DNA from: Planctomycetota bacterium
GTDB taxonomy: Bacteria; Planctomycetota; Planctomycetia; Pirellulales; Pirellulaceae
DNA length: 25,759 nt
Reading direction: 5' to 3'
NCBI GenBank assembly: GCA_026692885.1
Contig: JAPLNJ010001183.1
Coordinates: 1 to 25,759 of the forward strand
The position numbers and the translations under genes are program-made. This document shows, one piece after another, positions 16,945 to 23,719 of this stretch (positions are counted from its first letter, which is position 1; each line of letters begins with the position of its first letter). Below the pieces are notes generated by a model. That model made no database searches. It was not told the origin of the DNA and saw only the letters and a program-made list of their open reading frames with translations.

Positions 16945-16946
16945 TC

Positions 16947-17915
16947 TCACAGCGGGGCCGGCAAGTCGCGACGCTGGAACACGACGGTTGCCACCAGATA
17001 TGCCAGCAGGCCCAGGCCGATCAGGATCAGATCATAGCCCAGCGGCCCCAGTATCAGCGACTCACTGCCCGTGGGGTGTCGCATCAGACTCCAGGCTTCC
17101 TGCGGTGAGTTCAACGCCACGCTGACGAAGGCTTCCGGTTCGTAGGCCGTGAAGAAAGTGCACTTGGCGAGCCAGGCAAACCGCTCCGAGGCCAGCGAGA
17201 AAAGCTTGACCAGCATCTGGAAAATGGTGAGACCGGCGACCCACCCGATCGTGCGCCAACGGTAACGGTCCCAGGACGAGAACAGGCTGCTGAACCCCGC
17301 CAGGAAGATCCCTAGCGAAAACAAGTTGAACACGGCCGAAGCGAAGACCTGCGGGTCGACCACTTCGGACAGCGGCACCCACTGGAATTTCTTCTCGGCC
17401 AGCGGATTAGGGATCTGGAAACCGAACAGCGGAACGGACCAGGTCGGGGTCGGCGCCGGTTCTCGCACCGCGGTAGTCAGGATGCCCGTATAGATGCCGA
17501 GCCAGACCGCCAGGGCCACCAGGGCCACGCCGCCAATCGTGACGGACGCCTGCGACCAGAACACTTGCCGACGGCTGACCGGCTGCGCCAACAGCATCTC
17601 CATCGTGCCGCGGCCCAGTTCCCCGCTGACACAGTCCGAACCGCGGGCGATCGCCCACAGGCACATGCAGACCACCACGACGGGCTCGTCAAACGTCAAG
17701 GCGATCCGGCCCGCGTAGGTGAACAGTTGCTCCAGGGGCACCGGAATGAAACGCTGGTACTCGCGCAACTGTTCGAGAATCGCCTGGAAGCGGCTCATCT
17801 CGAATTGGCTGACCAGCCACACCCGTGTCCAACCGACGACGAACAGCGCCGCCATGCAGGCCAGCAGCAGCGCTCGACCTTCCAGCAGCGATTTCTTGAG
17901 CAGCATGCGATTCAT
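16947..17915 (-). CDS. ABC-2 type transporter permease (322 aa)
   Basis: Membrane subunit of an ABC exporter or ABC-2 transporter whose ATPase is encoded immediately upstream. The ATG at 17915 overlaps the ATPase stop codon (ATGA), typical translational coupling; a longer frame to 18206 runs antisense-like through the ATPase and is not the start. About six membrane segments are visible, e.g. LLLACMAALFVVGWTRVWLV near the N-terminus, IALTFDEPVVVVCMCLWAIA, VALVALAVWLGIYTGILT, LFSLGIFLAGFSSLF and LILIGLGLLAYLVATVVF at the end. CVSGELGRGTMEMLLAQPVSR is the ABC-2 family coupling-loop signature. Substrate unknown. Confidence 0.88.
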   Translation of the reverse strand: MNRMLLKKSLLEGRALLLACMAALFVVGWTRVWLVSQFEMSRFQAILEQLREYQRFIPVPLEQLFTYAGRIALTFDEPVVVVCMCLWAIARGSDCVSGELGRGTMEMLLAQPVSRRQVFWSQASVTIGGVALVALAVWLGIYTGILTTAVREPAPTPTWSVPLFGFQIPNPLAEKKFQWVPLSEVVDPQVFASAVFNLFSLGIFLAGFSSLFSSWDRYRWRTIGWVAGLTIFQMLVKLFSLASERFAWLAKCTFFTAYEPEAFVSVALNSPQEAWSLMRHPTGSESLILGPLGYDLILIGLGLLAYLVATVVFQRRDLPAPL

Positions 17916-18793
17916 GATGGCTGGTGTACCTGATCGTAAAGGGCTCGCAGTCCGACCGGCTCGACGTGCATCCGGGCCAGCGGCAGCGTCGCCAACCAGC
18001 CGAGCAGCGGTGCCAGTTCGCCCGGCGTCTCGATCGTCAGGCTGCCGGCCGCGTCTGTCCGGACCGTCAAGTCCTCGCGAAACGATTCCGGGACCGGCGG
18101 CAGCGGACCGTGGAGCACCGCGCGGATCCGATGGCGCTGACGCAGTTCGGACATGATCTGCGTGTGGACCAACCGCCCCGCGCGCAAAAAGGCCACGCGG
18201 TCGCAAGCCTGCTCGACCTCCGACAAGACATGCGAAGAGAATACGACAGTGCGTCCCTGGGCACGGGCCTCGGCCACGATCTCCAGCACAATCCCACGTA
18301 CCGTAGGATCGAGGTTCGAGGTGGGTTCGTCCAGAATCACGACCGGTGTTGGAGCCGACAAAGTCGCCGCCAATCCCAACTTCTGCCGCATGCCTGTCGA
18401 CATCATGGCGACCCGCCGAGACAGCTCCAGCTCCAACCGTTCGGCGAGTTGCAGGGCGCGCTGGAAATCGCCGCCGCGCCGCACTTCGGCAAAGAACTGG
18501 AGCACTTGGCGGCCACGCATCTGCCGGAACAGCCGCACCTCGCCCGGCAGATAGGCCACCCGCTCGCGGACCTGCACGGATTGCCGCTGACAGTCATAGC
18601 CCGCGATACGGGCGGTGCCGGAGGTCGGCTGCAGGAAGCCCAGCAACAGCCGCAGGAGCGTTGTCTTGCCAGCCCCGTTGGGTCCGAGCAAGCCGAAGAC
18701 CTCGCCCCGTTCTACCGCCAAAGTGCAGTCCTCCAGCGCAGTGACTTCGCCATACCGTTTGGTGAGTGCCTGGGTCTCGACCTGCACAACCAT
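17912..18793 (-). CDS. ABC transporter ATP-binding protein (293 aa)
   Basis: Powers the adjacent ABC-2 permease. Motifs, numbered from the ATG at 18793: Walker A GPNGAGKT (37-44), Q-loop region around YLPGEVRLF, signature STGMRQK (132-138; a variant of LSGGQ), Walker B VVILDE (151-156), D-loop SNLDP and switch His188 (SSH). The C-terminal ~90 residues are an accessory domain. The start was chosen because GGGAGG lies 9 bases upstream; an ATG at 18802 and a TTG at 18826 are in frame. The gene ends 4 nt into the permease start (ATGA), so the two form an operon. Other exporters of this class move lipids, drugs or peptides; nothing here selects among them. Confidence 0.93.
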   Translation of the reverse strand: MVVQVETQALTKRYGEVTALEDCTLAVERGEVFGLLGPNGAGKTTLLRLLLGFLQPTSGTARIAGYDCQRQSVQVRERVAYLPGEVRLFRQMRGRQVLQFFAEVRRGGDFQRALQLAERLELELSRRVAMMSTGMRQKLGLAATLSAPTPVVILDEPTSNLDPTVRGIVLEIVAEARAQGRTVVFSSHVLSEVEQACDRVAFLRAGRLVHTQIMSELRQRHRIRAVLHGPLPPVPESFREDLTVRTDAAGSLTIETPGELAPLLGWLATLPLARMHVEPVGLRALYDQVHQPS

Positions 18794-18833
18794 CTCCAGC
18801 ATCCTCCCTTGGGCCTTCCGGGGCAACGACGTA

Positions 18834-18853
18834 GAACGGAATTCATTCCGTTC
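18834..18853. repeat. Short palindrome upstream of the ABC operon
   Basis: GAACGGAAT and ATTCCGTTC are exact 9-bp inverted repeats separated by TC. It lies about 40 nt upstream of the ATPase start and may be a REP-like element or operator-like site. Confidence 0.5.
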
Positions 18854-18967
18854 GAGCGGATGGAAATCCGCGCTGCGACGAAATCGCGGAGTTGCGATTG
18901 CCCCGGTTCTCGCGTCATTGTTGGCGAAGCCGGCTCAACTGGCAATCGGCCGTCCGGCCTGTCGATT

Positions 18968-19146
18968 GAACCCAGATTATTTATGTAGGCCGGAACGAGG
19001 TCGCGCAAGACTATGCCGGAACGACGCAACCGACGCTCGCAGGAAGAACCCGCTTGGTGCAGACGCCACGCGCCGGAAGCGACCGAAGTTCCGGCAGTGC
19101 TTCCGGTTGTTTGTTCCGGCCTACAGAAGCATGAATCATCCGGGTT
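18968..19146 (+). repeat. Element B, full copy (179 bp)
   Basis: Its ends are inverted repeats: TGTAGGCCGGAAC (18983-18995) pairs exactly with GTTCCGGCCTACA (19113-19125), and the flanks AACCCAGATTATTTATG and CATGAATCATCCGGGTT pair with a few mismatches. The interior has CCGGAA/TTCCGG repeats and GCTTGGTGCAGACGCC. A near-identical copy lies inverted at 22894-23065 and a half copy at 16851-16944. The GTAGGCCGGAA end resembles REP elements served by RAYT transposases, which is inference. Confidence 0.82.
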
Positions 19147-19171
19147 AAATCGGCAACAGTACCAGCCGTAC

Positions 19172-19221
19172 GGTGGGCTGTGCCCACCAACTGCAACCGC
19201 TTGTGGTGGGCACAGCCCACC
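19172..19221. repeat. 18-bp perfect inverted repeat
   Basis: GGTGGGCTGTGCCCACCA (19172-19189) and TGGTGGGCACAGCCCACC (19204-19221) are exact inverted repeats around a 14-nt loop. It resembles a widespread type of planctomycete palindrome. It directly follows element B. Confidence 0.8.
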
Positions 19222-19280
19222 CTACATCGAATCGACAGGCCGCGTGCTGGGCGGGGTCTGCCGGATTGTACCCGTTTTGA

Positions 19281-19286
19281 TATAAT
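19281..19286 (+). promoter_or_regulatory. Possible -10 box of the PIG-L gene
   Basis: TATAAT at 19281-19286, preceded by TTG, is a consensus -10 hexamer in a GC-rich region. No good -35 lies 16-18 bases upstream. Transcription from here would give a leader of about 210 nt before the PIG-L start. Confidence 0.35.
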
Positions 19287-19382
19287 GCGGCGCCAACGGC
19301 GACGGTGATCAAGTGGCGGGAAAGGTATCCGTGCTCTGGCTCTGCCATCCGTGCGGGAAACAAAACCTGGAAGATCCGAACC

Positions 19383-19463
19383 GTGAGTCAGTACGACATT
19401 TTCAAGCGGCCAGCCGGCCCTCCCATCCCGACGAGACCCGCACACGCGAAGCGTACTTCCTGA
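19383..19463 (+). CDS. Possible 26-aa leader ORF upstream of PIG-L gene
   Basis: A GTG start preceded by GGAAGA opens a 26-codon frame (MSQYDIFKRPAGPPIPTRPA, then HAKRTS) that stops 37 nt before the PIG-L start. It could be a leader peptide, a small protein or chance. Nothing else supports it. Confidence 0.2.
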   Translation: MSQYDIFKRPAGPPIPTRPAHAKRTS

Positions 19464-19500
19464 CGAATCCCGATCCCTAAGAAAGAAGGGTTACACTTCC

Positions 19501-20268
19501 ATGCCGACCGCATTTGCCATTGCTTCCCATCCGGATGATATTGAGTTCTTCATGTCGGGCACCCTGATTCTGCTAGGCGAAGCGGGATACGAACTGCACT
19601 ACATGAACCTGGCCAACGGCGACTTGGGTTCCGCCCATCTGGACCTGGAGACAACGGCCCGGACGCGTCGCGAGGAGGCCCGAGCCGCGGCGGCCAGCAT
19701 CGGGGCCGTGTTCCACGAAAGCATCTGCGGCGATATGCAGATCTTGTACGAACTGTCGCTGCTGCGGAAGTTGGCCGCCGTCGTCCGAGAGGTTGCGCCG
19801 GAGATCGTGCTGACGCACTCGCCGGTGGACTACATGGAGGATCACACCAACGCCTGCCGCCTCGCGGTTTCGGCGACCTTCGCGCGGAATATGCCGAATC
19901 TGGTCACGGATCCGCCGCGGCCGGCGATCGCCGGGAAAGTGACCGTCTATCATGCCCAGCCGTACGGGAATTGTGATCCGCTGCGGCGGACTGTGGAACC
20001 GGAACTGTTCGTCGACACCTCCAGCGTGATCGAACGCAAGGTGCAAATGCTGGCGAAACACGAATGCCAAAAACGGTGGCTCGACGAGAGCCAGGGCCTC
20101 GATTCGTATCTGCAGACGCTGCGCGACCTGGACTCGCAAGTCGGTCGCATGTCCGGCCTGTTTGCTTGCGCTGAGGGCTGGCGGCGTCATCTGCACATGG
20201 GCTTCTGCGGCGAGCACGACGATCCGTTGCGCGAGGTGCTGAAGAACAAGGTGTTATTGGCCACTTGA
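19501..20268 (+). CDS. PIG-L family zinc deacetylase (255 aa)
   Basis: Cytoplasmic metal-dependent de-N-acetylase of the GlcNAc-PI deacetylase/BshB/MshB superfamily, acting on N-acetylglucosamine conjugates. The N-terminal zinc motif is SHPDDIEF at residues 9-16 (His10, Asp13) and the third ligand is His115 in DYMEDHTNA (110-118). The conserved TARTRREEARAAAASIGA helix follows at 52-69. Length is typical. A purine-rich AAGAAGG lies 11 bases before the ATG. The gene starts after a long leader downstream of the TATAAT at 19281. No bacillithiol or mycothiol genes are nearby, so the substrate is open. Confidence 0.9.
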   Translation: MPTAFAIASHPDDIEFFMSGTLILLGEAGYELHYMNLANGDLGSAHLDLETTARTRREEARAAAASIGAVFHESICGDMQILYELSLLRKLAAVVREVAPEIVLTHSPVDYMEDHTNACRLAVSATFARNMPNLVTDPPRPAIAGKVTVYHAQPYGNCDPLRRTVEPELFVDTSSVIERKVQMLAKHECQKRWLDESQGLDSYLQTLRDLDSQVGRMSGLFACAEGWRRHLHMGFCGEHDDPLREVLKNKVLLAT

Positions 20269-20289
20269 GCCGCAGGCTGTGAATTCCCT

Positions 20290-20365
20290 GGGAGGGCGAG
20301 GCTCCTGCCGAGCTGCCGCAGGCCGTCACGGAACGGCCACGGCTCCGCGGGAGCGTCGCCCTCCC
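20290..20365. repeat. Inverted repeat of the GGGAGGGCGAGGCTCC type
   Basis: GGGAGGGCGAGGCTCCTGCC starting at 20290 pairs, with a few mismatches, with the arm ending GAGCGTCGCCCTCCC at 20365. The core resembles that of the element at 13503-13684. Further CGCCCTCCC copies follow to about 20410. It starts about 20 nt after the PIG-L stop and may act as a terminator. Confidence 0.7.
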
Positions 20366-20457
20366 ACGCTCCGCCCTCCCTTCTTGCCCTCCCGGCCGTC
20401 GCCCTCCCATCCCTAGGGCCACCCTGCCGGGATGCCCAATCGCTTGGCGACCTGCTA

Positions 20458-20472
20458 GACTCTCGGAGAGTC
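20458..20472. promoter_or_regulatory. Short hairpin upstream of the 10-TM gene
   Basis: GACTCTC and GAGAGTC are exact 7-bp arms around one G, followed by GGGCC/GGGCCC. It lies about 50 nt before the start at 20522 and could be an operator or part of the leader. A function is not shown. Confidence 0.3.
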
Positions 20473-20521
20473 GTTGGGCCGTGGGCCCACTTCATTCTTG
20501 ACCGAGGATTCTGAGTTCGCC

Positions 20522-21838
20522 ATGCGTAACCTGCTCTCCGTGCTGTTGTTCGTGGTCCTGGCCTTTCTCAGTTGGGGCATTTACGGCCCCACGCTGCACG
20601 TCGGGCAGCAGAAGCTGGGGATTCCGCTCCAGCCCAGCAGCCTGAGGGCTTTTTTCTGCGTCGGCCTGGCCTATTTCTTCATCGCCGTGTTGGTGCCGCT
20701 GGCGATCCTCAAGTTCCGAGGCGAGAAGGGACGCTGGACGCTGACCGGTATGTTCTGGTCGCTCGCGGGCGGAGCGGCCGGCGCGATCGGCGCATTGGGG
20801 ATCATCCTGGCGTTCAAGTTTCGCGGCAGTCCGGTGTACGTCATGCCGCTGGTCTTCGGGTTGGCCCCGGTGGTGAACACGTTCGTCACCATGCGGATGG
20901 CCAAGACGTTTCGGCAGGCCAGTCTGACCTTCTTTGCGGGCGTCATCGTCGTGGCCATCGGCGCCGGGGGCGTGCTGTTCTTCCAGCCCGGCACGAAGGA
21001 CATTGCGATCAAAGAGGCTGGGTCGATCAAGGTTTCGCTTACCGAGTTGGTTGAGGGCGTACCGCATGAGGAAACCTGGACCGCCAAGGACTTCAATGAA
21101 CTCAAGACAAAGCCGGAACTGGAAAAGGCCTACAAGCTGTATCTCAAGGCGAAGCCGCTAACATGGGGTCAAGGCCTGATGATCCCGCTGGCCATTGCGC
21201 TGGCGGCCTTGGCCTGGGGCAGCTACGGACCGGTCTTACACAAAGGCCAGATGAAGATGGACGGCAGTCGCCTGCGTCCCTTCTTATGCGTCGGCTTGGC
21301 GTATTTCGTGATCGCCGTACTGGTTCCCTCGTCGCTGATGCGAATCTTCGTCGAGCCCGGCTCGTTCAAATTCGATGGCGTGGCGTGGGCGTTGGCCGGT
21401 GGGGCCGCGGGCGCCGTCGGTGCACTGGGCATCATCCTGGCATTCAACTTCGGCGGCAAGCCGATTTACGTCATGCCGTTGGTGTTCGGCGGGGCGCCGG
21501 TGGTGAACACCCTGACGACGATTCTCTCCGAAGGCAACCTGCAGGCCGTCGGACCATTCTTCCTGGCCAGTCTCTTGCTGGTGATCGGCGGCGCGGTGAC
21601 CGTATTGATTTTCGCGCCGCGTGGCGGCAAGCACGGCGCGGAGGCGCACAGCGTGCCCGCCAAGCCGACCTCGCGGCCAACCCCGAAAGATGCCTCACCG
21701 CCACCCGCCGACGCTGAACACGAGACCACGAGTGCGGGGATGACGACCCACAGCCGGTCCCCGGACGCGGAGCATGAAGAGGACGTGGATACCTTGCGTT
21801 TTGAAGACACCCAAGGCCCTCGCCGGTTGGAGTCCTAA
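20522..21838 (+). CDS. Multispanning membrane protein with two homologous halves, DMT/EamA-like (438 aa)
   Basis: Probably a small-molecule transporter with about five TM helices in each half. The halves are direct repeats offset by exactly 210 residues: LRAFFCVGLAYFFIAVLVPL at 41-60 and LRPFLCVGLAYFVIAVLVPS at 251-270; LAGGAAGAIGALGIILAFKF at 81-100 and LAGGAAGAVGALGIILAFNF at 291-310; VYVMPLVFGLAPVVNT at 105-120 and IYVMPLVFGGAPVVNT at 315-330. SWGIYGPTLHVGQQK is mirrored by AWGSYGPVLHKGQMK. A soluble segment (~157-212) joins the halves and a Pro/Ser/acidic tail (~370-438) is probably cytoplasmic. The 5+5 TM plan recalls the drug/metabolite transporter superfamily; the family is not one I can name. 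The ATG at 20522 precedes the first TM; an in-frame alternative start at 20474 adds 16 non-hydrophobic residues. Confidence 0.85.
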   Translation: MRNLLSVLLFVVLAFLSWGIYGPTLHVGQQKLGIPLQPSSLRAFFCVGLAYFFIAVLVPLAILKFRGEKGRWTLTGMFWSLAGGAAGAIGALGIILAFKFRGSPVYVMPLVFGLAPVVNTFVTMRMAKTFRQASLTFFAGVIVVAIGAGGVLFFQPGTKDIAIKEAGSIKVSLTELVEGVPHEETWTAKDFNELKTKPELEKAYKLYLKAKPLTWGQGLMIPLAIALAALAWGSYGPVLHKGQMKMDGSRLRPFLCVGLAYFVIAVLVPSSLMRIFVEPGSFKFDGVAWALAGGAAGAVGALGIILAFNFGGKPIYVMPLVFGGAPVVNTLTTILSEGNLQAVGPFFLASLLLVIGGAVTVLIFAPRGGKHGAEAHSVPAKPTSRPTPKDASPPPADAEHETTSAGMTTHSRSPDAEHEEDVDTLRFEDTQGPRRLES

Positions 21839-21885
21839 CGCGGATTATTCCTATCAAGGGCACCGCTTGTGCTGCTTGCTGGCAC

Positions 21886-21970
21886 CAAACGGTTTTCCGG
21901 GTTGTCGGTGTCAAGAATGATGTCTTGCGGTTTCGCATAGACGCACCGCTAGCTGGGCTCAGACGTACAG
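21886..21970 (+). repeat. Element C, copy 1 (85 bp)
   Basis: From CAAACGGTTTTCCGGGTTGT to CAGACGTACAG, this matches the complement of 23073-23157, also 85 bp, with about a dozen substitutions. Its right end runs into the 32-bp inverted repeat. Confidence 0.75.
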
Positions 21971-22050
21971 AATTCAAAATTGGCGGACAAACCACTCTGA
22001 CTTGGCAAAGTCGCCAAGCCGCCAATTTTGAATTCTGTACGTCTGAGCCC
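21955..22050. repeat. Perfect 32-bp inverted repeat
   Basis: Positions 21955-21986 and 22019-22050 are exact inverted repeats (32 bp) starting GGGCTCAGACGTACAG and ending CTGTACGTCTGAGCCC. The 32-nt loop contains a smaller GACTT...AAGTC pairing. It lies between convergent genes. Confidence 0.9.
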
Positions 22051-22147
22051 TCGCGGCAAGCCCCGTCTAGGCGACAACATTAGACCTCATTCTTGCCACT
22101 CCCACCGCAAAAAGCCGTTTGGTACTAGACGTTCCAGGTGGCGATCT

Positions 22148-22636
22148 TCAGGGTCTGTCTTGCGTGCCGCCGTTGTCCTGCGCCAGCTTACGCACGATCT
22201 CCAGAGCCTCTGTGACGTGCCGGTCGGCCGAGAACTGCGAGTTGAACACGTGGCGGACGATGCCTGCCGTGTCGATGACGTACGTGACCCGTCCTGGAAA
22301 TAACCCCAGACTCTTCGGCACGCCGAACGCTTGCCGGAGTGAGCCGTCCTCATCGGCGAGCAGCAGGAAAGGCAGTCGATGTCCGCTGGCGAAGGCTTGG
22401 TGGCGATCCGGGGAGTCGGAACTGACTCCGATGACGACCGCACCAGCTCGGACGAAATCCTCGTAAGCGTCCCGGAACGCGCAGGCTTCCTTGGTGCAGA
22501 CCGGTGTGTCGTCTTTCGGGTAGAAGTAGAGAACGACCACGTTCTTGCCCTGAAAGTCGGCCAAGGCGATCTGCTGGCCGTTGTGTGCTTGTGCCGTGAA
22601 AGTCGGGGCACGGTCGCCCGTTTGGATCGGTTTCAT
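22148..22636 (-). CDS. bcp: PrxQ/BCP-type thioredoxin-dependent peroxiredoxin
   Basis: Reduces hydroperoxides using thioredoxin. The 162-aa length fits the bacterioferritin comigratory protein class. The motif FYPKDDTPVCTKEACAFRD holds the peroxidatic Cys47 and resolving Cys52, five residues apart as in atypical 2-Cys PrxQ. Thr44 and Pro45 of the active-site pocket are present, followed by VIGVSSDSPDRHQAF and FLLLADEDGSLRQAFGV, typical family blocks, and VTYVIDTAGIVRHVFNSQF. GGAG lies about 12 bases before the ATG at 22636. It converges on the 10-TM gene with a repeat region in between, and appears to be a single-gene unit. Confidence 0.94.
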   Translation of the reverse strand: MKPIQTGDRAPTFTAQAHNGQQIALADFQGKNVVVLYFYPKDDTPVCTKEACAFRDAYEDFVRAGAVVIGVSSDSPDRHQAFASGHRLPFLLLADEDGSLRQAFGVPKSLGLFPGRVTYVIDTAGIVRHVFNSQFSADRHVTEALEIVRKLAQDNGGTQDRP

Positions 22637-22768
22637 CGGGTGTCTTTGCTCCTATACCTGAGGTGTGACAGGGAGTCAGTGTCGGCTGGTCTGCCGTCCA
22701 TCATACCGGCGAGCGGCCCAGTTTGTCTGGTCCAATCGTCAGTTCGGGCTGGTGGCGTCGCAAGACGA

Positions 22769-22864
22769 GGGTCTGTCGTTCAAATTTCATGTTTCGCGGC
22801 GGAGACCTCTGGTCAGTACGGGGAGCATTGTCGCCGCGAAAAATGAAATTTGAAGGACAGACCC
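22769..22864. repeat. 33-bp inverted repeat with AT-rich arms
   Basis: Positions 22769-22801 and 22832-22864 are inverted repeats with two mismatches over 33 bp. The arms begin GGGTCTGTC and contain TTCAAATTTCAT and TTTCGCGGCG. It precedes element B by about 30 nt. Confidence 0.85.
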
Positions 22865-22893
22865 CAGCCGCCGCCGCGAGTCGGAAAACCATC

Positions 22894-23065
22894 AACCCGG
22901 ATGATTCATGCTCCTGTAGGCCGGAACAAGCAACCGGAAGCACCGCCGGAACTTCGGTCGCTTCCGGCGCGTGGCGTCTGCACCAAGCGGGTTCTTCCTA
23001 CGAGCGTCGGTTGCGCCGTTCCGGCATAGTCTTGCGCGACCTCGCTCCGGCCACCATAATCCAGG
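22894..23065 (-). repeat. Element B, inverted copy (172 bp)
   Basis: The complement of this stretch matches 18968-19146 closely along its length, including the GCATAGTCTTGCGCGACCTC and GGGTTCTTCCTACGAGC segments. The outer right end is slightly diverged (GGTGGCCGGAGC instead of TGTAGGCCGGAAC). Confidence 0.82.
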
Positions 23066-23072
23066 CTGAAAT

Positions 23073-23157
23073 CTGTACGTCTGACCCCAGCTGGCGGTCC
23101 GTCTCTGCGAAAGCGCAAAACCCCATGCTTGACACCGACAACCCCGAAAACCGTTTG
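23073..23157 (-). repeat. Element C, inverted copy (85 bp)
   Basis: CTGTACGTCTGACCCC at its left and AACCGTTTG at its right match the complement of 21886-21970. It sits 7 nt from element B and 5 nt from element D. Confidence 0.75.
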
Positions 23158-23162
23158 CTGCT

Positions 23163-23308
23163 AGTGCTTTGTCAAGGCTAAGAATTTGGGTGCCACTGGC
23201 TCTGCCAGTGTCGTTGGCTCTGCCAGTGCCGTTGCTCCACCTCTTGGCCTTCGAACACTGGCCAAGCCAGTGGCACCCAACCCTAAGATCAAGCCTTGAC
23301 AAAGCACT
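23163..23308. repeat. Element D: 146-bp inverted repeat
   Basis: The ends AGTGCTTTGTCAAGGCT (23163-23179) and AGCCTTGACAAAGCACT (23292-23308) are perfect 17-bp inverted repeats. A second layer pairs TTGGGTGCCACTGGCT with AGCCAGTGGCACCCAA exactly. The loop carries tandem GGCTCTGCCAGTG copies. A half end recurs at 16821. Confidence 0.88.
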
Positions 23309-23426
23309 CATGCCGCTGGGTGTCGCCGCCAGGCTCGCGTTCTGCGCCTGCGGACCACGGCCTCTTGCGATACCCTTTCGGTTCGCGGAAGATTTGTTTT
23401 CCATTTGCAACCGAGGACCCCCTGCG

Positions 23427-23678
23427 ATGAAGCCATCCTTGACTCGTCTTCAGCGGCGCGAATTCCTGACGACGACCGCCGCGGTCGCGTGTCCCTACGT
23501 GACCCCTTCCCGTGTCCTCGCGTGGCATGGGCAGCTCGGCGCGAATGATCGCTTGACGCTGGGGCACATCGGTGTCGGCGGGATGGGCGGCACCCAATGC
23601 CACTTACTTTGTAGCGGCACGGCGCGAGCCGTCCGGTATTACAGTCGGAAAACCGGGCGGCTTGCGCCGCTCCGCTAA
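23427..23678 (+). pseudogene. N-terminal stub of a Tat-exported Gfo/Idh/MocA oxidoreductase
   Basis: The ATG at 23427 (GAGGA about 10 bases upstream) begins a twin-arginine leader (RREFLTTTAAVACPYVTPS) and the NAD-binding start LTLGHIGVGGMGG typical of planctomycete Gfo/Idh/MocA proteins. At 23593 the coding text ends exactly where element A begins; the remaining codons to the stop at 23678 read through the repeat. Roughly 55 of about 430 residues survive, and the rest is not found downstream. It is a paralogue of the complete gene at 23925-25295. The element either inserted with loss of the gene's remainder, or a deletion or assembly join brought them together. Confidence 0.8.
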
Positions 23679-23719
23679 CAAAAAACGCCCCCAATGGTCC
23701 CAAAGTAAGTGGCATCGGG
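23593..23719. repeat. Element A, copy 2 (127 bp)
   Basis: The same length as copy 1, with three substitutions (23618, 23681, 23716), two of them at unpaired positions. The third (T to C in the right end) leaves one mismatch in the 19-bp ends. The right flank CTAGCGCCTTGCCGCTCACAA (23720-23740) is shared with copy 1; the left flank is oxidoreductase coding sequence. Confidence 0.88.

Larger units (their letters stand above)
21839..22147. other. Intergenic region holding elements C and a 32-bp inverted repeat
   Basis: Between convergent genes; apart from the repeats at 21886-22050, nothing gene-like was seen. The inverted repeat may terminate transcription from both sides. Confidence 0.5.

Noticed and set aside
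17916..18206. 97-residue N-terminal extension of the ABC permease
   Set aside because: Overlaps the ATPase gene in another frame with Arg/Gly/Pro-rich shadow text; the ATGA overlap start at 17915 is the natural one.
17924..18988. 354-codon plus-strand frame opposite the ABC ATPase
   Set aside because: The minus strand has full Walker A, signature and Walker B motifs; this frame is His/Arg/Gln-rich shadow.
22769..23308. CRISPR array
   Set aside because: The units differ from one another in sequence and length and are palindromic; no regularly spaced identical repeats with unique spacers and no cas genes.
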